This document shows positions 1 to 7,982 of a stretch of 21,135 nt of DNA, in pieces. How positions within the stretch are numbered: position 1 is the first letter of the stretch; each line of letters opens with the position of its first letter. The notes below the pieces were generated by a model. That model saw nothing but the letters and a program-made list of their open reading frames with translations. It made no database searches and was not told where the DNA came from. The stretch is from a virus: the IMG/VR virus record IMGVR_UViG_3300013103_000073, positions 1 to 21,135 of that record; one strand, 5' to 3'. The translations under genes were made by a program, and so were the position numbers.

Positions 1-127
1 AACAATCAAAAACTACAAGATAATTTTCACCAACTCCCAAGTTGAATATAAGCGCATCCGTTGTTGGAGGAGTATATCCAGTACGGAGATTAAAAATTAT
101 TTCATCGGACGATGGTGGAGTATACAC
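1..127 (-). CDS. Partial repeat-containing virion/tail protein, cut by window edge
   Basis: This gene starts at a GTG at 127 and runs off the left edge after about 42 residues. The start is supported by a GGGAG ribosome site six bases upstream that overlaps the stop codon of the preceding gene (...TAAGGGAGACAAAAGTG). The visible protein carries two near-copies of a motif, YTPPSSDEIIFNL then YTPPTTDALIFNL, about 17 residues apart. Tandem 'Y-PP-x-D-x-I-x-FN' units occur in phage tail and adhesion proteins. It is the last visible member of the late operon and directly follows a propeller-bearing tail protein, so a surface-exposed tail role is likely. The function is inferred; most of the protein is missing. 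Confidence 0.6.
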   Translation of the reverse strand, partial: MYTPPSSDEIIFNLRTGYTPPTTDALIFNLGVGENYLVVFDC

Positions 128-138
128 TTTTGTCTCCC

Positions 139-1668
139 TTAAAGTGAAATTTCATATTGATGGATGGAATTTAAAGTTTCGCCCATACAATATAAATAGT
201 CCGTGCCCTCTACTGTTTCAATCCAGATTCCAAAAATGGAATTGTCAATGAAATTATAGGTGCTACAAGCAAAACGGCATGTGCTTATATCCCATGGAAT
301 TTCTAAATTGAATAAGTGAACCCCGCCTCCAGATACATACATTGACAAGCCGTCTGGACTAAAAAATAAACCAAACTGCCCTCCCGTATATGGGCTATGG
401 GGGAATTTTTGGTGGTAATATAAAGTAGTAATATCCCACGGAGTTGTTAATTTATATTGATAAGTAAAACTGCATGAATAACCTACAATATAACAATTCA
501 AGCCATCAGGGGAAAAAAATAAATCGCAAGGAGCAGAACAATCGTTCCTTAAATACATTGAACTATTTGAGGAATATGTAGCCCCTGCCAAATGATAAGC
601 AGTTGCCAAATTTATTTCCTTTACATAGCCCCCCGTAGCTCCTGTTACATACATTTTTGTACCGTCAGGATTGAAACGTAATCCCCGGGGTGCTGATTCT
701 CCTGATGTATACAAATTAATAGAATTATATGAAGCCGTGCTAACATCCCAAGGGGTTGTCATATCATATTCAAAAATACGATCTGAACCGTAACCACAAG
801 TATAAAATCGATGCCCATCCGGTGTAAAAAGTAAAGCGTCTGGATGGCCTTCTTGGGAACTACAATTATGGGTTTTACCCGTATAACTTTTTCGTTCAAT
901 ATCCCATGTAAGCGACCAGTCCCTTTTAGGCATCGTCCTAAAAACTTGATCGTTTACATTGTTTTGAGTTTCTGAACTCGCCACAACAAAAACTTCATCA
1001 GCTATTGCTGGACCTATAAAAGCAAACTCGCCTTCCTCGTTCGTAATCCCTTCGCCCATTAAATGCCCATTTTCCCGTAAATATGCCCTTACTTTAATAT
1101 CCTCATGTGGTACATTTTCTATTTTCGCAATGCCGCCATAAAGAGTTCTAAAACTCGTTTCTGATTTTTGGTCAGCAATAGGTATAATTCGCGAATCAGC
1201 CGAGTCAACAGCAATATGATTAAAAATAATACCATCATATAAAGTCACTGAATTAGCTATTGTTTCACCGTATACAAGGGATGTTACAATGGAGGAGGAA
1301 CATTTAATATGTGCTACTCTAACCCCGGCATTTCTTTCCCCCGAGTCGTGGTAATTGTCAATACGAATATTATCAATCTCCGTCAGTGTATTAAAAACAC
1401 AAATTAAACGTAGTGTTCCAGTATGAGAAGTCCTCCATCCATTATTGAGACTTGGCCCAGTTTTTGATAATGTGGTATTGAAAGCATTTTCTTTTTCCTC
1501 TCCCGTTTCCTCGTAATTACAATAAACCGTACAATTAACTCCTGGGATATTATCAATTACTTCTCCATTCCTTAAAAAATCAATTTGCCTAAGTCCATAA
1601 GAGTCATTACGATATTCCTCAAAATCAAAAATTACGGACCTGACAGCTAAGGGGTATGTGATAGCCAT
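139..1668 (-). CDS. Minor tail / adhesion-like protein with C-terminal beta-propeller repeats
   Basis: This 509-residue protein appears to have three parts. Residues 1-170 are beta-rich and resemble a jelly-roll (F5/8-like) region. Residues about 178-230 (KIENVPHEDIKVRAYL... EGEFAFIGPA) look like a carboxypeptidase-regulatory Ig-like domain. From about 275 to the end there are at least four repeats with the signature F-x-PDG-x-x-x-Y-x-x-G followed by Y-x-L/M-TTPWD-I/V-ST, seen near 281-312, 331-360, 385-415 and 436-462. This is a WD40/YVTN-type propeller of the kind found in phage tail proteins. The start has a GGAGG site nine bases upstream. Its place after the tape measure and minor tail genes suggests the tail tip or receptor binding. 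The receptor is unknown, and the number of blades cannot be fixed by eye. Confidence 0.75.
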   Translation of the reverse strand: MAITYPLAVRSVIFDFEEYRNDSYGLRQIDFLRNGEVIDNIPGVNCTVYCNYEETGEEKENAFNTTLSKTGPSLNNGWRTSHTGTLRLICVFNTLTEIDNIRIDNYHDSGERNAGVRVAHIKCSSSIVTSLVYGETIANSVTLYDGIIFNHIAVDSADSRIIPIADQKSETSFRTLYGGIAKIENVPHEDIKVRAYLRENGHLMGEGITNEEGEFAFIGPAIADEVFVVASSETQNNVNDQVFRTMPKRDWSLTWDIERKSYTGKTHNCSSQEGHPDALLFTPDGHRFYTCGYGSDRIFEYDMTTPWDVSTASYNSINLYTSGESAPRGLRFNPDGTKMYVTGATGGYVKEINLATAYHLAGATYSSNSSMYLRNDCSAPCDLFFSPDGLNCYIVGYSCSFTYQYKLTTPWDITTLYYHQKFPHSPYTGGQFGLFFSPDGLSMYVSGGGVHLFNLEIPWDISTCRFACSTYNFIDNSIFGIWIETVEGTDYLYCMGETLNSIHQYEISL

Positions 1669-1685
1669 TTATTTGTTCCTCCATA

Positions 1686-1744
1686 TTTTGGTTTTTAATA
1701 AATCGCTCGACCTTCCCCGGTCAAGCGATCAATAAAAACCAAAA
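1686..1744 (-). terminator. Two-part hairpin between tail genes, possible attenuator
   Basis: The outer arms 1686-1697 and 1733-1744 are perfectly complementary over 12 bp. The inner arms 1702-1712 and 1719-1729 pair over 11 positions with a loop of six. The only inner mismatch on the plus strand (C1708/A1723) becomes a G-U pair in the minus-strand transcript, so the structure fits leftward RNA. No clean U-run follows, so it may attenuate or protect RNA rather than fully terminate. Confidence 0.55.
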
Positions 1745-1746
1745 AA

Positions 1747-2178
1747 TTAGTTACCGTTAAAAGCCAAATTTTGAAACTGAAGGCTCGACCCATCGGCTAT
1801 GGTGTAATCGGTGCCAAAGTCAATACATCCAACCACGGTGTCATCTGTAGTTGAATCGTCATAAATGATCGCAGCTCCAGTAGGGCCAATCGATCCACCT
1901 GATGCCGTCCACGTGGCGTTCGTCCACGTTACGGAAACTCGATCGTTTGAATCGTCCTCCAAAACAGTGACACCTGCGAGAGCTTTGTCGTTTTGTGTAT
2001 ACCCGTTGCCCGTGGCTAACTGATGAGCAGTTACATTAGCCAGCGTGGCATGGGCATCTGGATCGAACGCAAACGTCGAATCGAGCAGGATGATTTTGAA
2101 AGTATCAGCTTCAAAATCAATTTTTTTAGTAGCCTGCATGTACTTAAAATGATTGGATAAAGTTGCAGTAATAGCCAT
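1747..2178 (-). CDS. Small virion protein, probable minor tail/structural
   Basis: This is a 143-residue, beta-rich acidic protein. It begins MAITATLSNHFKYMQATKKI and continues with D-F-x-A-D-T-F-K-I-I-L-L-D-S. The later pattern of tryptophan-rich strands (VTWTNATWTAS), AAIIYDD and VGCIDFGTDYTIADGS resembles a widespread uncharacterised phage structural family with the scheme 'IDF/SDTFKV-L ... V-W ... A-IYDD ... L-G--DFG'. This is recalled from family pattern, not from a search. A strong AAGGAG site sits nine bases upstream of the ATG. It lies between the tape measure block and the propeller protein, in the minor-tail part of the operon. It shares its first four residues (MAIT) with the downstream gene product. 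The exact virion position is unknown. Confidence 0.6.
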   Translation of the reverse strand: MAITATLSNHFKYMQATKKIDFEADTFKIILLDSTFAFDPDAHATLANVTAHQLATGNGYTQNDKALAGVTVLEDDSNDRVSVTWTNATWTASGGSIGPTGAAIIYDDSTTDDTVVGCIDFGTDYTIADGSSLQFQNLAFNGN

Positions 2179-2181
2179 TTT

Positions 2182-2526
2182 TTAATTCTCCTTGTCTAAA
2201 ATTAATATTTTCATTTCCAATTTACCGTTATCAGTTTTTAGCGATTTTATGGAGGTAAAAAATACGCCCTCTTTACATACCATGGTTAAATAAGCGCCCG
2301 AGTTAAAAAAATTCCAAATTATTTTTTCCTGCTCTCGGGAAATATCAGAATAAATCGTAACATTCCTATCAGATTCTGACACGCCCGAATGAATTGTTAC
2401 TGATCCGCCATCAAGCGTGGGAACCAAGACTACTCGGGCTGTGTTTTTATTAATCACCGTCTTTTCAGTTTCGTTAATGATAACATTCCCCTCTGTACTC
2501 AATTCAGTTTTTGATAATGATATCAT
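2182..2526 (-). CDS. Hypothetical minor tail protein
   Basis: I do not recognise this 114-residue protein. It looks beta-rich, with alternating hydrophobic strands (NTARVVLVPTLDGGSVTIHSG, NVTIYSDI) and a central EKIIWNFFNSGAYLTMVCKEGVF segment. It ends in a charged strand (GKLEMKILILDKEN). It starts four bases after the tape measure stop codon and ends three bases before the next gene, so it is translated as part of the same operon. The position just after the tape measure is where distal-tail and other baseplate proteins usually sit. That is context only, because the protein is shorter than typical distal-tail proteins. Confidence 0.5.
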   Translation of the reverse strand: MISLSKTELSTEGNVIINETEKTVINKNTARVVLVPTLDGGSVTIHSGVSESDRNVTIYSDISREQEKIIWNFFNSGAYLTMVCKEGVFFTSIKSLKTDNGKLEMKILILDKEN

Positions 2527-2530
2527 AGCC

Positions 2531-5200
2531 TTATATCCCTAATAAAAATTCGCTGGCTTCTGCCGTAGCACGAACTTGGACCTTTTTAATAATTTCCCAC
2601 ATGACCATCTCGAGTGCGGGTTCAAGTCCATTTGAGTCGATTGTTATCACACTTTCACCGTTCTCAAGTGCTTCAGTTTTCGCAGCCATATATTTTATTT
2701 GTTCATTCGTCAACTTTTCTTGGAGTTCAAAACTTTTTTCTCGCAGTTTCGCCTCGTCTCGCAGAATATCCTGTGCAGCCCATTTGGCCGAAAAATCATC
2801 AGAATCAATGGCACTTAACGCCTGGCCCATTAAATCAGCAGTGGAAGTAATCGAGGTATTGATCGAATCGTAAGCGTCCTCAATTATTTTTGCCTGGGCT
2901 TCAACTTCTGCGATATCGACCTTTGCTTCCCATTCAAAGGCTGATTGCACGACTTCAGCCTTAGCCTGAATCGCAGCAATTTCTTTATCGATTTCCCCTT
3001 GGAGCTGAATTTCAATTTGCTTCTCCGTGGGAATTTCCTCAATTTTTTTCTTAGCATCGTCAACACCTTTAGTTTCGACTGGCACTTCAATCGTATGCTT
3101 TACCCCTTCAACCCAATATTCAATGATTTCAGTAGCTTGAGTTAAATCGGCGTCTTTTACTTGGGGTTTTATATCGAGGGTTTTTCCTTCCCCGATATCG
3201 TTTAAAAGTTGTTCGACTTCATCAAATTTCCCTTGATTAATTAAAGCAGTTATTTCCGTTTGAATTTCAGGCGGGAGATTTGCCAAATTGCGATTAAAAT
3301 CCTCAAAGGCTTTATCGTCAGCCAAAGCCTTTATGCGAATTTCTTTCTCCTCGGCGGTTAATTCGTCAATTAATTCCTGGGCTCCCTCCAAATCGCCTTT
3401 TTCAATTAATACGAAAATTTCTGAAGTCTTGTTTAATGGAACCCCATCGAGTTGATCGGTTAATTTTTTAATCGCCTTTTGTTGTTCGTCCAGGGCTTTC
3501 ATCGTCTGCTCGTGATCGGCCCTCAACGGAGCAGTTGACCACTCGTTAAAGGCATACATCGCAGCACCTAAAGCGACAACGATTCCCGCAGGACCCGTAA
3601 GCAAGGCGATAACCGGACTTAATCCACCTAATGCGGTTATTAATCCACCGATGGCTGCCGTCGCAGCCGAGAGTGGAGCGGCGATCATCGAAAAGCCTAA
3701 CATTTTAGCGATAAAATTTTGAACCGGATCGCTTAAATCGTTGAACCATTCGCCTGCATCAACTAAAACTTCTTTTACCGGGGTTAAAACGCCAATGATG
3801 GTACTGGAAAAATTAGTCAGTGTTGTTAAACTGTCAATTATCGCCTGTATCGTGTCAGTGAGGCTTGCCGAATCCGATAAATTAATACCGAATAAATCAA
3901 GTATACTGTTTTTCAGATTGGTAATTGAATCAATAAAACCAGTAAAATCAACACCTTCCAACGCATCAGGCAAATTGGTTGAAAGTTCATTAAGTCCATC
4001 AGTCAAATCTACAATAAAATTATCGACTAAATCAATAATTGGGTCAAACGTACCTTTATCCACACCCTGCGATATTGAGTCCCAAAGACCTCCGAACGCA
4101 TCAATCAGGCTTTTTGAGCTATCTTCTAAACTACTCCCAAAACTTATCATCATTGTATCAAAAGAGTTAGTCATGCTTTGCCAGACCAGGGTGAGGTTAT
4201 TTTTCATCTGGTCAAAAGCAGACTCAGTAGCTCCAGTTTTATGAGCCATATCGTCAAGTGCTTTTTGAAAAATCCCGGCCTTGTCAGCTCCTAAGATTAA
4301 TGCACCTTGCAGGCCCTCAATCGATGGAATGAGTTTTTGCATCTCCTGAGTGTTCCCGCCGGTTTTTTCGTAGATCTCTTGTAGCACAGCAGGAAAGCCT
4401 TTTGAGTCGAGTGCTGCTTGCGATAAATCAATTCCTAATTCGCTAGCAGCCTTACGTGCACTATCAGTTGGTGCGACCAAAGCAGCAATCGCAGCCTTTA
4501 TTTTAGTAATCGCTTGCGATGTAGGGGCACCTGCTGCCGTCATCGCAGCGATTGCAGCACCAAGCGTTTCAAAACTGATTCCTGAACTTGCAGCAAGTCC
4601 CGTTACATCAGCAATGGAAGTCGATAACTCAGGAAGAGTAGTTTTACCATCCCGAATAATCGTAAAAAAGGCATCGGAATAACTCGTGGCTTGTTCAACT
4701 GGTGCACCGTAAGCGTTCATCGTACCAATCAAAACTTCAAGTGCACTATTTAATTCCGCCTTCCCTCCAACCGCCAGCTTTTCAGCCGTTGATAAAACGT
4801 CAAGGCTATTTGCATAATCCACACCTAGTGATGCTGCATTATACAATGCTAAATTGATTTGCTCGATTGATTGAGTTGAATCTTTAGCATAATTTAAAAT
4901 CTCGGCAGAGTAATCGCCTAATTGATTAGGAGCTAAATTTAATAAGGTATTAATTTCATTAACACCAGCTTTAAATTCGCCGGTTTTCGTAACAGCGAGA
5001 CCGATTGCGCCACCCGCTAATGCCGCAAAGGCTCCTTCCAAAGCAAGGATATTTTTTCCCACGTCTGCCAAGGGTTGAGTAATATCATTTACACTATTGC
5101 TAAAATCAGTAACCCCTGTCCCAGTATCCTTCAGGATTTTTGATAAACCATCGTCCTTTCCCGAAAAAATAATTTCAATAGTTTTAGCAATATCAGCCAT
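2531..5200 (-). CDS. Tail tape measure protein (TP901-type core)
   Basis: This protein sets tail length and is packed inside the tail tube; it may help DNA pass into the cell. It has 889 residues. Residues about 75-335 match the TP901-type tape measure core: TGEFKAGVNEINTLL, LYNAASLGVDYANSLDVLS, YGAPVEQATSYSDAFFTIIR, AGAPTSQAITKIKAAI and GNTQEMQKLIPSIEGLQGAL. A long hydrophobic stretch at about 497-551 (alanine- and glycine-rich, two or three possible membrane segments) is typical of tape measures. The C-terminal third is charged helix and coiled coil. The ATG has an AAGG site 11 bases upstream. By the usual 1.5 angstrom per residue rule the tail would be about 130 nm, an estimate only. It follows the chaperone frameshift gene directly, as in other siphophages. 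Confidence 0.92.
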   Translation of the reverse strand: MADIAKTIEIIFSGKDDGLSKILKDTGTGVTDFSNSVNDITQPLADVGKNILALEGAFAALAGGAIGLAVTKTGEFKAGVNEINTLLNLAPNQLGDYSAEILNYAKDSTQSIEQINLALYNAASLGVDYANSLDVLSTAEKLAVGGKAELNSALEVLIGTMNAYGAPVEQATSYSDAFFTIIRDGKTTLPELSTSIADVTGLAASSGISFETLGAAIAAMTAAGAPTSQAITKIKAAIAALVAPTDSARKAASELGIDLSQAALDSKGFPAVLQEIYEKTGGNTQEMQKLIPSIEGLQGALILGADKAGIFQKALDDMAHKTGATESAFDQMKNNLTLVWQSMTNSFDTMMISFGSSLEDSSKSLIDAFGGLWDSISQGVDKGTFDPIIDLVDNFIVDLTDGLNELSTNLPDALEGVDFTGFIDSITNLKNSILDLFGINLSDSASLTDTIQAIIDSLTTLTNFSSTIIGVLTPVKEVLVDAGEWFNDLSDPVQNFIAKMLGFSMIAAPLSAATAAIGGLITALGGLSPVIALLTGPAGIVVALGAAMYAFNEWSTAPLRADHEQTMKALDEQQKAIKKLTDQLDGVPLNKTSEIFVLIEKGDLEGAQELIDELTAEEKEIRIKALADDKAFEDFNRNLANLPPEIQTEITALINQGKFDEVEQLLNDIGEGKTLDIKPQVKDADLTQATEIIEYWVEGVKHTIEVPVETKGVDDAKKKIEEIPTEKQIEIQLQGEIDKEIAAIQAKAEVVQSAFEWEAKVDIAEVEAQAKIIEDAYDSINTSITSTADLMGQALSAIDSDDFSAKWAAQDILRDEAKLREKSFELQEKLTNEQIKYMAAKTEALENGESVITIDSNGLEPALEMVMWEIIKKVQVRATAEASEFLLGI

Positions 5201-5217
5201 TTATTCAATACCTTAGG

Positions 5218-5394
5218 TTATTTAACTCGGTTTCTTTTTTCGTTATAAAAACGTGCCCATAGCTCAAGTTCAACGTCGGTTAAGCGGCCTTGCGGAAATT
5301 TATCTGGTAGCAACTCAAATAAAGGTTTTCCCCATTTGTCTGCTAAATTCATCGTAAACTTAATATTTTCGTCTTCCCACAAGGCATCTATTCC
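5218..5394 (-). CDS. Tail assembly chaperone, -1 frameshift extension (GT-type)
   Basis: This is an open frame of 58 codons in the -1 frame relative to the upstream chaperone. It has no ribosome site of its own and ends 17 bases before the tape measure ATG. It reads GIDALWEDENIKFTMNLADK, then WGKPLFELLPDKFPQGRLTD, then VELELWARFYNEKRNRVK. It follows the usual T-domain pattern of an acidic helix, a small 'LP' motif, then an E-x-x-W-x-x-x-Y/F helix. In lambda-like phages such a segment is made only as a fusion to the G protein by programmed -1 slippage and links the chaperone to tail tube subunits. Here the fusion would be about 201 residues. The frame is directly visible; frameshifting itself is inferred from position, the G-run and the known arrangement. 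Confidence 0.75.
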   Translation of the reverse strand, partial: GIDALWEDENIKFTMNLADKWGKPLFELLPDKFPQGRLTDVELELWARFYNEKRNRVK

Positions 5395-5822
5395 CCCAAC
5401 TGACCGATTCCTGTTAACTCAATAATTTTATTGGTGATTTTGAAGAATATAGTCGGATGTACCCTTGCGATTTTTACGGCGAGTTCCTGAGAACACTCGG
5501 GATTAGTTGAACCCTGAACCAACATTGAAATTCTGCGAACGATATCAGTAGGAACTGAATCGCTTGGTAATCCCATAGCTTCTTTTATCGCCTGGATTTT
5601 TTCCTCGGTTACTTTTGAAGTAATTGCCGATACTAAAGCAGATAAATTTTGATTCGTGGAAATCGCTTCATTGACAATGGCTAACTCTTCGCCTGTCAGG
5701 CCCCGAACTTGCCAAATAGCCTTTTCATCCTCGGCATAAAAGTCTTTTAATTCCGGAACTTTAACATCAAAAGTCCTTTCCTTAAAAGTGGTTGTTTCAA
5801 ACTTATTTATATCAAAACTCAT
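5388..5822 (-). CDS. Tail assembly chaperone (G-type)
   Basis: This small acidic protein is expected to coat the tape measure during tail assembly and is absent from the finished virion. It is 144 residues from the ATG at 5822; the AAAGGG site eight bases upstream fits this ATG better than the in-frame ATG two codons earlier. It carries KAIWQVRGLTGEELAIVNEA near residues 35-55, a pattern common in phage tail assembly chaperones. It then has helical segments and ends GIGQLGE-stop. It lies between the major tail protein and the tape measure, the universal place for G/GT chaperones. A second frame opens across its stop codon. The family is inferred from motif and position. Confidence 0.8.
   Translation of the reverse strand: MSFDINKFETTTFKERTFDVKVPELKDFYAEDEKAIWQVRGLTGEELAIVNEAISTNQNLSALVSAITSKVTEEKIQAIKEAMGLPSDSVPTDIVRRISMLVQGSTNPECSQELAVKIARVHPTIFFKITNKIIELTGIGQLGE
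5393..5397 (-). other. Probable -1 ribosomal frameshift slip site (GGGGG)
   Basis: In the chaperone mRNA the last codons read CAG TTG GGG GAA TAG. The five-G run lets glycine tRNA on GGG move back one base onto GGG, after which the -1 frame is open for 58 codons. The -1 frame is closed upstream by a TGA eight codons earlier, so the shift must happen in this short window. An AGGA sequence about 11 bases upstream could act as a Shine-Dalgarno-like stimulator, as known for other -1 sites. The heptamer is not the classical X-XXY-YYZ type. Confidence 0.65.
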
Positions 5823-5843
5823 TTGCATATCCCTTTAAATTAA

Positions 5844-5867
5844 GCCCCGCTTCAAATGAAACGGGGC
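5844..5867 (-). terminator. Hairpin after major tail gene (GCCCCG/CGGGGC stem)
   Basis: GCCCCG at 5844-5849 pairs with CGGGGC at 5862-5867, with an inner TTCA/TGAA extension in the loop. It begins seven bases after the major tail stop codon, reading leftward, and is followed by TTAATTT. It may be a weak terminator or an mRNA 3' stabiliser. The same six-base stem follows the major capsid gene. Confidence 0.55.
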
Positions 5868-5873
5868 GAATTT

Positions 5874-6896
5874 TTAGCTTGCGAAGTCGGCACTTGGATC
5901 CTCGGCGGAAATCGTCAACGTAGCCTGATTCTGGCTGTCAACGGGGAAAGTTCGACTCATGCCCATAATTCCTTGCGTTAAAATATACGGCGCTTTGTTC
6001 CGATCGGGATAAAATTTAAACGTCAAAATCTCATCCTTGAGTCCAACCAAAGTGTCCGTGATATTGTCATTCATCAGCACAGTGACACCCGCCTGTCCAA
6101 GGGAGGATGAAACTGATCCCACGGTGCCGTTGTAATACTGGGTTGACGATAGGGAATGTGAATTTTCAGCTGGGACAAAATCAAAGGCTTTTGAAATTTC
6201 AGCGAAAATCGGCGAATAATAAGCGAGATAAATTCGTTTATAAGTTCCACCTGTGTGGATGGGACTACCAATCACGTCATCAAAGACGACATGAGCGTTT
6301 TTCTCCGCCGACGAATCGGCACTGTCACCTGAGCCTAAGTTTTTCGTCTTCCACGTGGGGTGGTCAAATCGTTCAGCATGTGTCCCCACGACTTGGAAAA
6401 TTTCAGTATTCTGAATCGGGGCTGAAGTATTCGAAGCAAACCTAACTTGCCCGATTTCAACAGAATCAGCGGGTATTTCAGGCGGACCTCCCGCTTCGCC
6501 ACGTTCCTCCGAAAAGGCAGAAGTGGACGAATCAGTTCCTTCAACCTCGACAATAGCGCCTGAATCGTCCATCGTGATTGAGTTGATTTTCGCCACTGCG
6601 GTAGCTGGTCGAGTAACCGTTATCGTCGTCGCTGCGACTTCTCGTAAAACGCCTTTTGAAAAAGCACTGAAGGCTGAAACGGTCAACTTATCGTCATCGG
6701 CATGTGGAGCCAGGATGTTTCGACCTGTTACAATTCCATTAGGTCGAACCTGAACCTCATATCCTGAACGTCCTGAAAAAACGGTAGCACCGGTCAAGGT
6801 GAAAACCTTGTGGTCACCTGAATCTTCCATCACAGCAAAATCTGAAAACGTTTGCCCACTTTCAAACAACATTTTACCTTTTTTACTTGTAGCCAT
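5874..6896 (-). CDS. Major tail (tube) protein
   Basis: This 340-residue protein is expected to form the stacked rings of the tail tube. It is beta-rich and acidic, with Ser/Thr/Gly-rich linkers (residues about 125-180), and lacks any enzyme motif. It starts MATSKKGKMLFESGQTFSDF and ends with DNQATLTISAEDPSADFAS-like strands (read SQNQATLTISAEDP). The C-terminal part contains DEILTFKFYPDRNKAPYIL and GIMGMSRTFP, consistent with a tube-protein beta-sandwich. An AAAGGAG site precedes the ATG. The call rests mostly on position (between tail terminator and chaperone) and on size. A GC-rich hairpin directly follows, and the gene looks richer in GC than its neighbours, as expected for a heavily expressed virion gene. 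Confidence 0.8.
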   Translation of the reverse strand: MATSKKGKMLFESGQTFSDFAVMEDSGDHKVFTLTGATVFSGRSGYEVQVRPNGIVTGRNILAPHADDDKLTVSAFSAFSKGVLREVAATTITVTRPATAVAKINSITMDDSGAIVEVEGTDSSTSAFSEERGEAGGPPEIPADSVEIGQVRFASNTSAPIQNTEIFQVVGTHAERFDHPTWKTKNLGSGDSADSSAEKNAHVVFDDVIGSPIHTGGTYKRIYLAYYSPIFAEISKAFDFVPAENSHSLSSTQYYNGTVGSVSSSLGQAGVTVLMNDNITDTLVGLKDEILTFKFYPDRNKAPYILTQGIMGMSRTFPVDSQNQATLTISAEDPSADFAS

Positions 6897-6917
6897 TCCT
6901 ATTCTCCTTTTTTTGTA

Positions 6918-7397
6918 TTAAAGCATCTGGTTGCTTTCAGTTATGAACTGTGCGGAAAAATTAATGATTCCAGCACAATATGGCTTTTGACCTTCGCCAA
7001 TTTGATAGTCATATCCAGTAAATATAAAATTTTCGATTAATCCACCTAAGTCTGAATCTGCCGGGTCAGTAGTAGCAGGAGATGAAGTATTACGATCAAG
7101 CGCAATTACGACATCCGAAACTAATTTATCAACAGTATCAGTAAAAGGCTCATCGTGTGTTTTCGTATGTATTTCAACTACGATATTTAGGTTTCTGTTG
7201 TCCATACCGTATTCACTTTGACTACTTTCTACATTTACGGGCCAAAAATTCACTGCCGGTAAATCGTGACCACTGAACGGTTTTAATCGAGCCCGACTAA
7301 CTTTCTTCACTGTGAAAAAATAACCATTATCAGTCGTAATATTTTTTAATCTGGCTTCAATTTCATCAAGGAAAACTGTAACTAAAGGTGTTGACAT
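6918..7397 (-). CDS. Tail terminator / tail completion-like protein
   Basis: This 159-residue protein has the usual plan of tail terminators. There is an N-terminal helix (VTVFLDEIEARLKNI), beta strands, then NLNIVVEIHTKTHDEPFTDT followed by a long helix (VDKLVSDVVIALDRN). It finishes with a strand ending in GIINFSAQFITESNQML. Terminators of the lambda gpU type cap the tube and make the joint to the head. The ATG lies two bases after the stop of the neck gene, with GAGG seven bases upstream, so the two are probably coupled. It lies directly before the major tail gene, the expected place. No sequence signature is decisive, so the name depends on context and fold pattern. Confidence 0.65.
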   Translation of the reverse strand: MSTPLVTVFLDEIEARLKNITTDNGYFFTVKKVSRARLKPFSGHDLPAVNFWPVNVESSQSEYGMDNRNLNIVVEIHTKTHDEPFTDTVDKLVSDVVIALDRNTSSPATTDPADSDLGGLIENFIFTGYDYQIGEGQKPYCAGIINFSAQFITESNQML

Positions 7398-7399
7398 TT

Positions 7400-7978
7400 T
7401 TATTCCTCAACCAAATTTTGTAATTCGTTAAGTAGGGTTTTGATTTCACCCTTTGCTGCATCGTGCATCCCGAGACGTGCTGGTATTTTTACTTTTTTAA
7501 CCAGTGAAAACATTCGTTTACCATTTAAATAAACGCCTTTACCTGCGATGTACCCACCTTGCGAAAATACCATTCTCGCAGTCATCCTTTGAACCCCAGC
7601 AGGTGTTTTATTTTCTTGCGTGGGGATGTTTAAATAAGGTCCACCTGGGACTTTTTTATAAGCATTTTTCGCTCGTATCGTCCCTCCGTATTCGTGAATC
7701 GGTGCATAAACTATTGATTGACCTCCAAGGCGACCAACGGTAAATAATGATCCTTTTAATGTTTTTATTTCATTTCCTGCGAGTAAAAATTTAATTGATC
7801 GTTTTAAATTCCCTGTCCTTACTTTTAAGCGGTTTGTCGCATTTTGTTTGGTTTTCCTATCAGCATTAGTCAAAGCCGTTAAAAAGGCACTTTTAGTTCG
7901 ATTAAACATCTGGTTTGGAAGCTTTGATAAGTAAGTTTCAACCTCACTTGAATCCACTTCCACATTGAGCTGGATCAT
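7400..7978 (-). CDS. HK97 gp10-like neck / head-tail joining protein
   Basis: This 192-residue basic protein matches the HK97 gp10-like family. It has a helix near the start (NRTKSAFLTALTNADRKTKQ), then VRTGNLKRSI at about residues 49-58, then YAPIHEYGGTI at about 91-101. The RTG-x-L-x-x-S and Y-x-x-x-x-E-YGGT motifs are hallmarks of the family. These proteins sit at the head-tail interface and help complete the neck. The gene follows the connector gene with only four bases between stop and start, and a GGTGAT site overlaps the upstream stop region. A stretch rich in Gly/Lys (about 140-165) is longer than in the shortest members. Family assignment is secure; the precise ring position is inferred. 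Confidence 0.88.
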   Translation of the reverse strand: MIQLNVEVDSSEVETYLSKLPNQMFNRTKSAFLTALTNADRKTKQNATNRLKVRTGNLKRSIKFLLAGNEIKTLKGSLFTVGRLGGQSIVYAPIHEYGGTIRAKNAYKKVPGGPYLNIPTQENKTPAGVQRMTARMVFSQGGYIAGKGVYLNGKRMFSLVKKVKIPARLGMHDAAKGEIKTLLNELQNLVEE

Positions 7979-7982
7979 AATA

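Noticed and set aside
3741-4244. 167-codon plus-strand frame opposite the tape measure gene
   Set aside because: It is a shadow of the tape measure gene, Ser/Lys-rich, with no ribosome site and no promoter.
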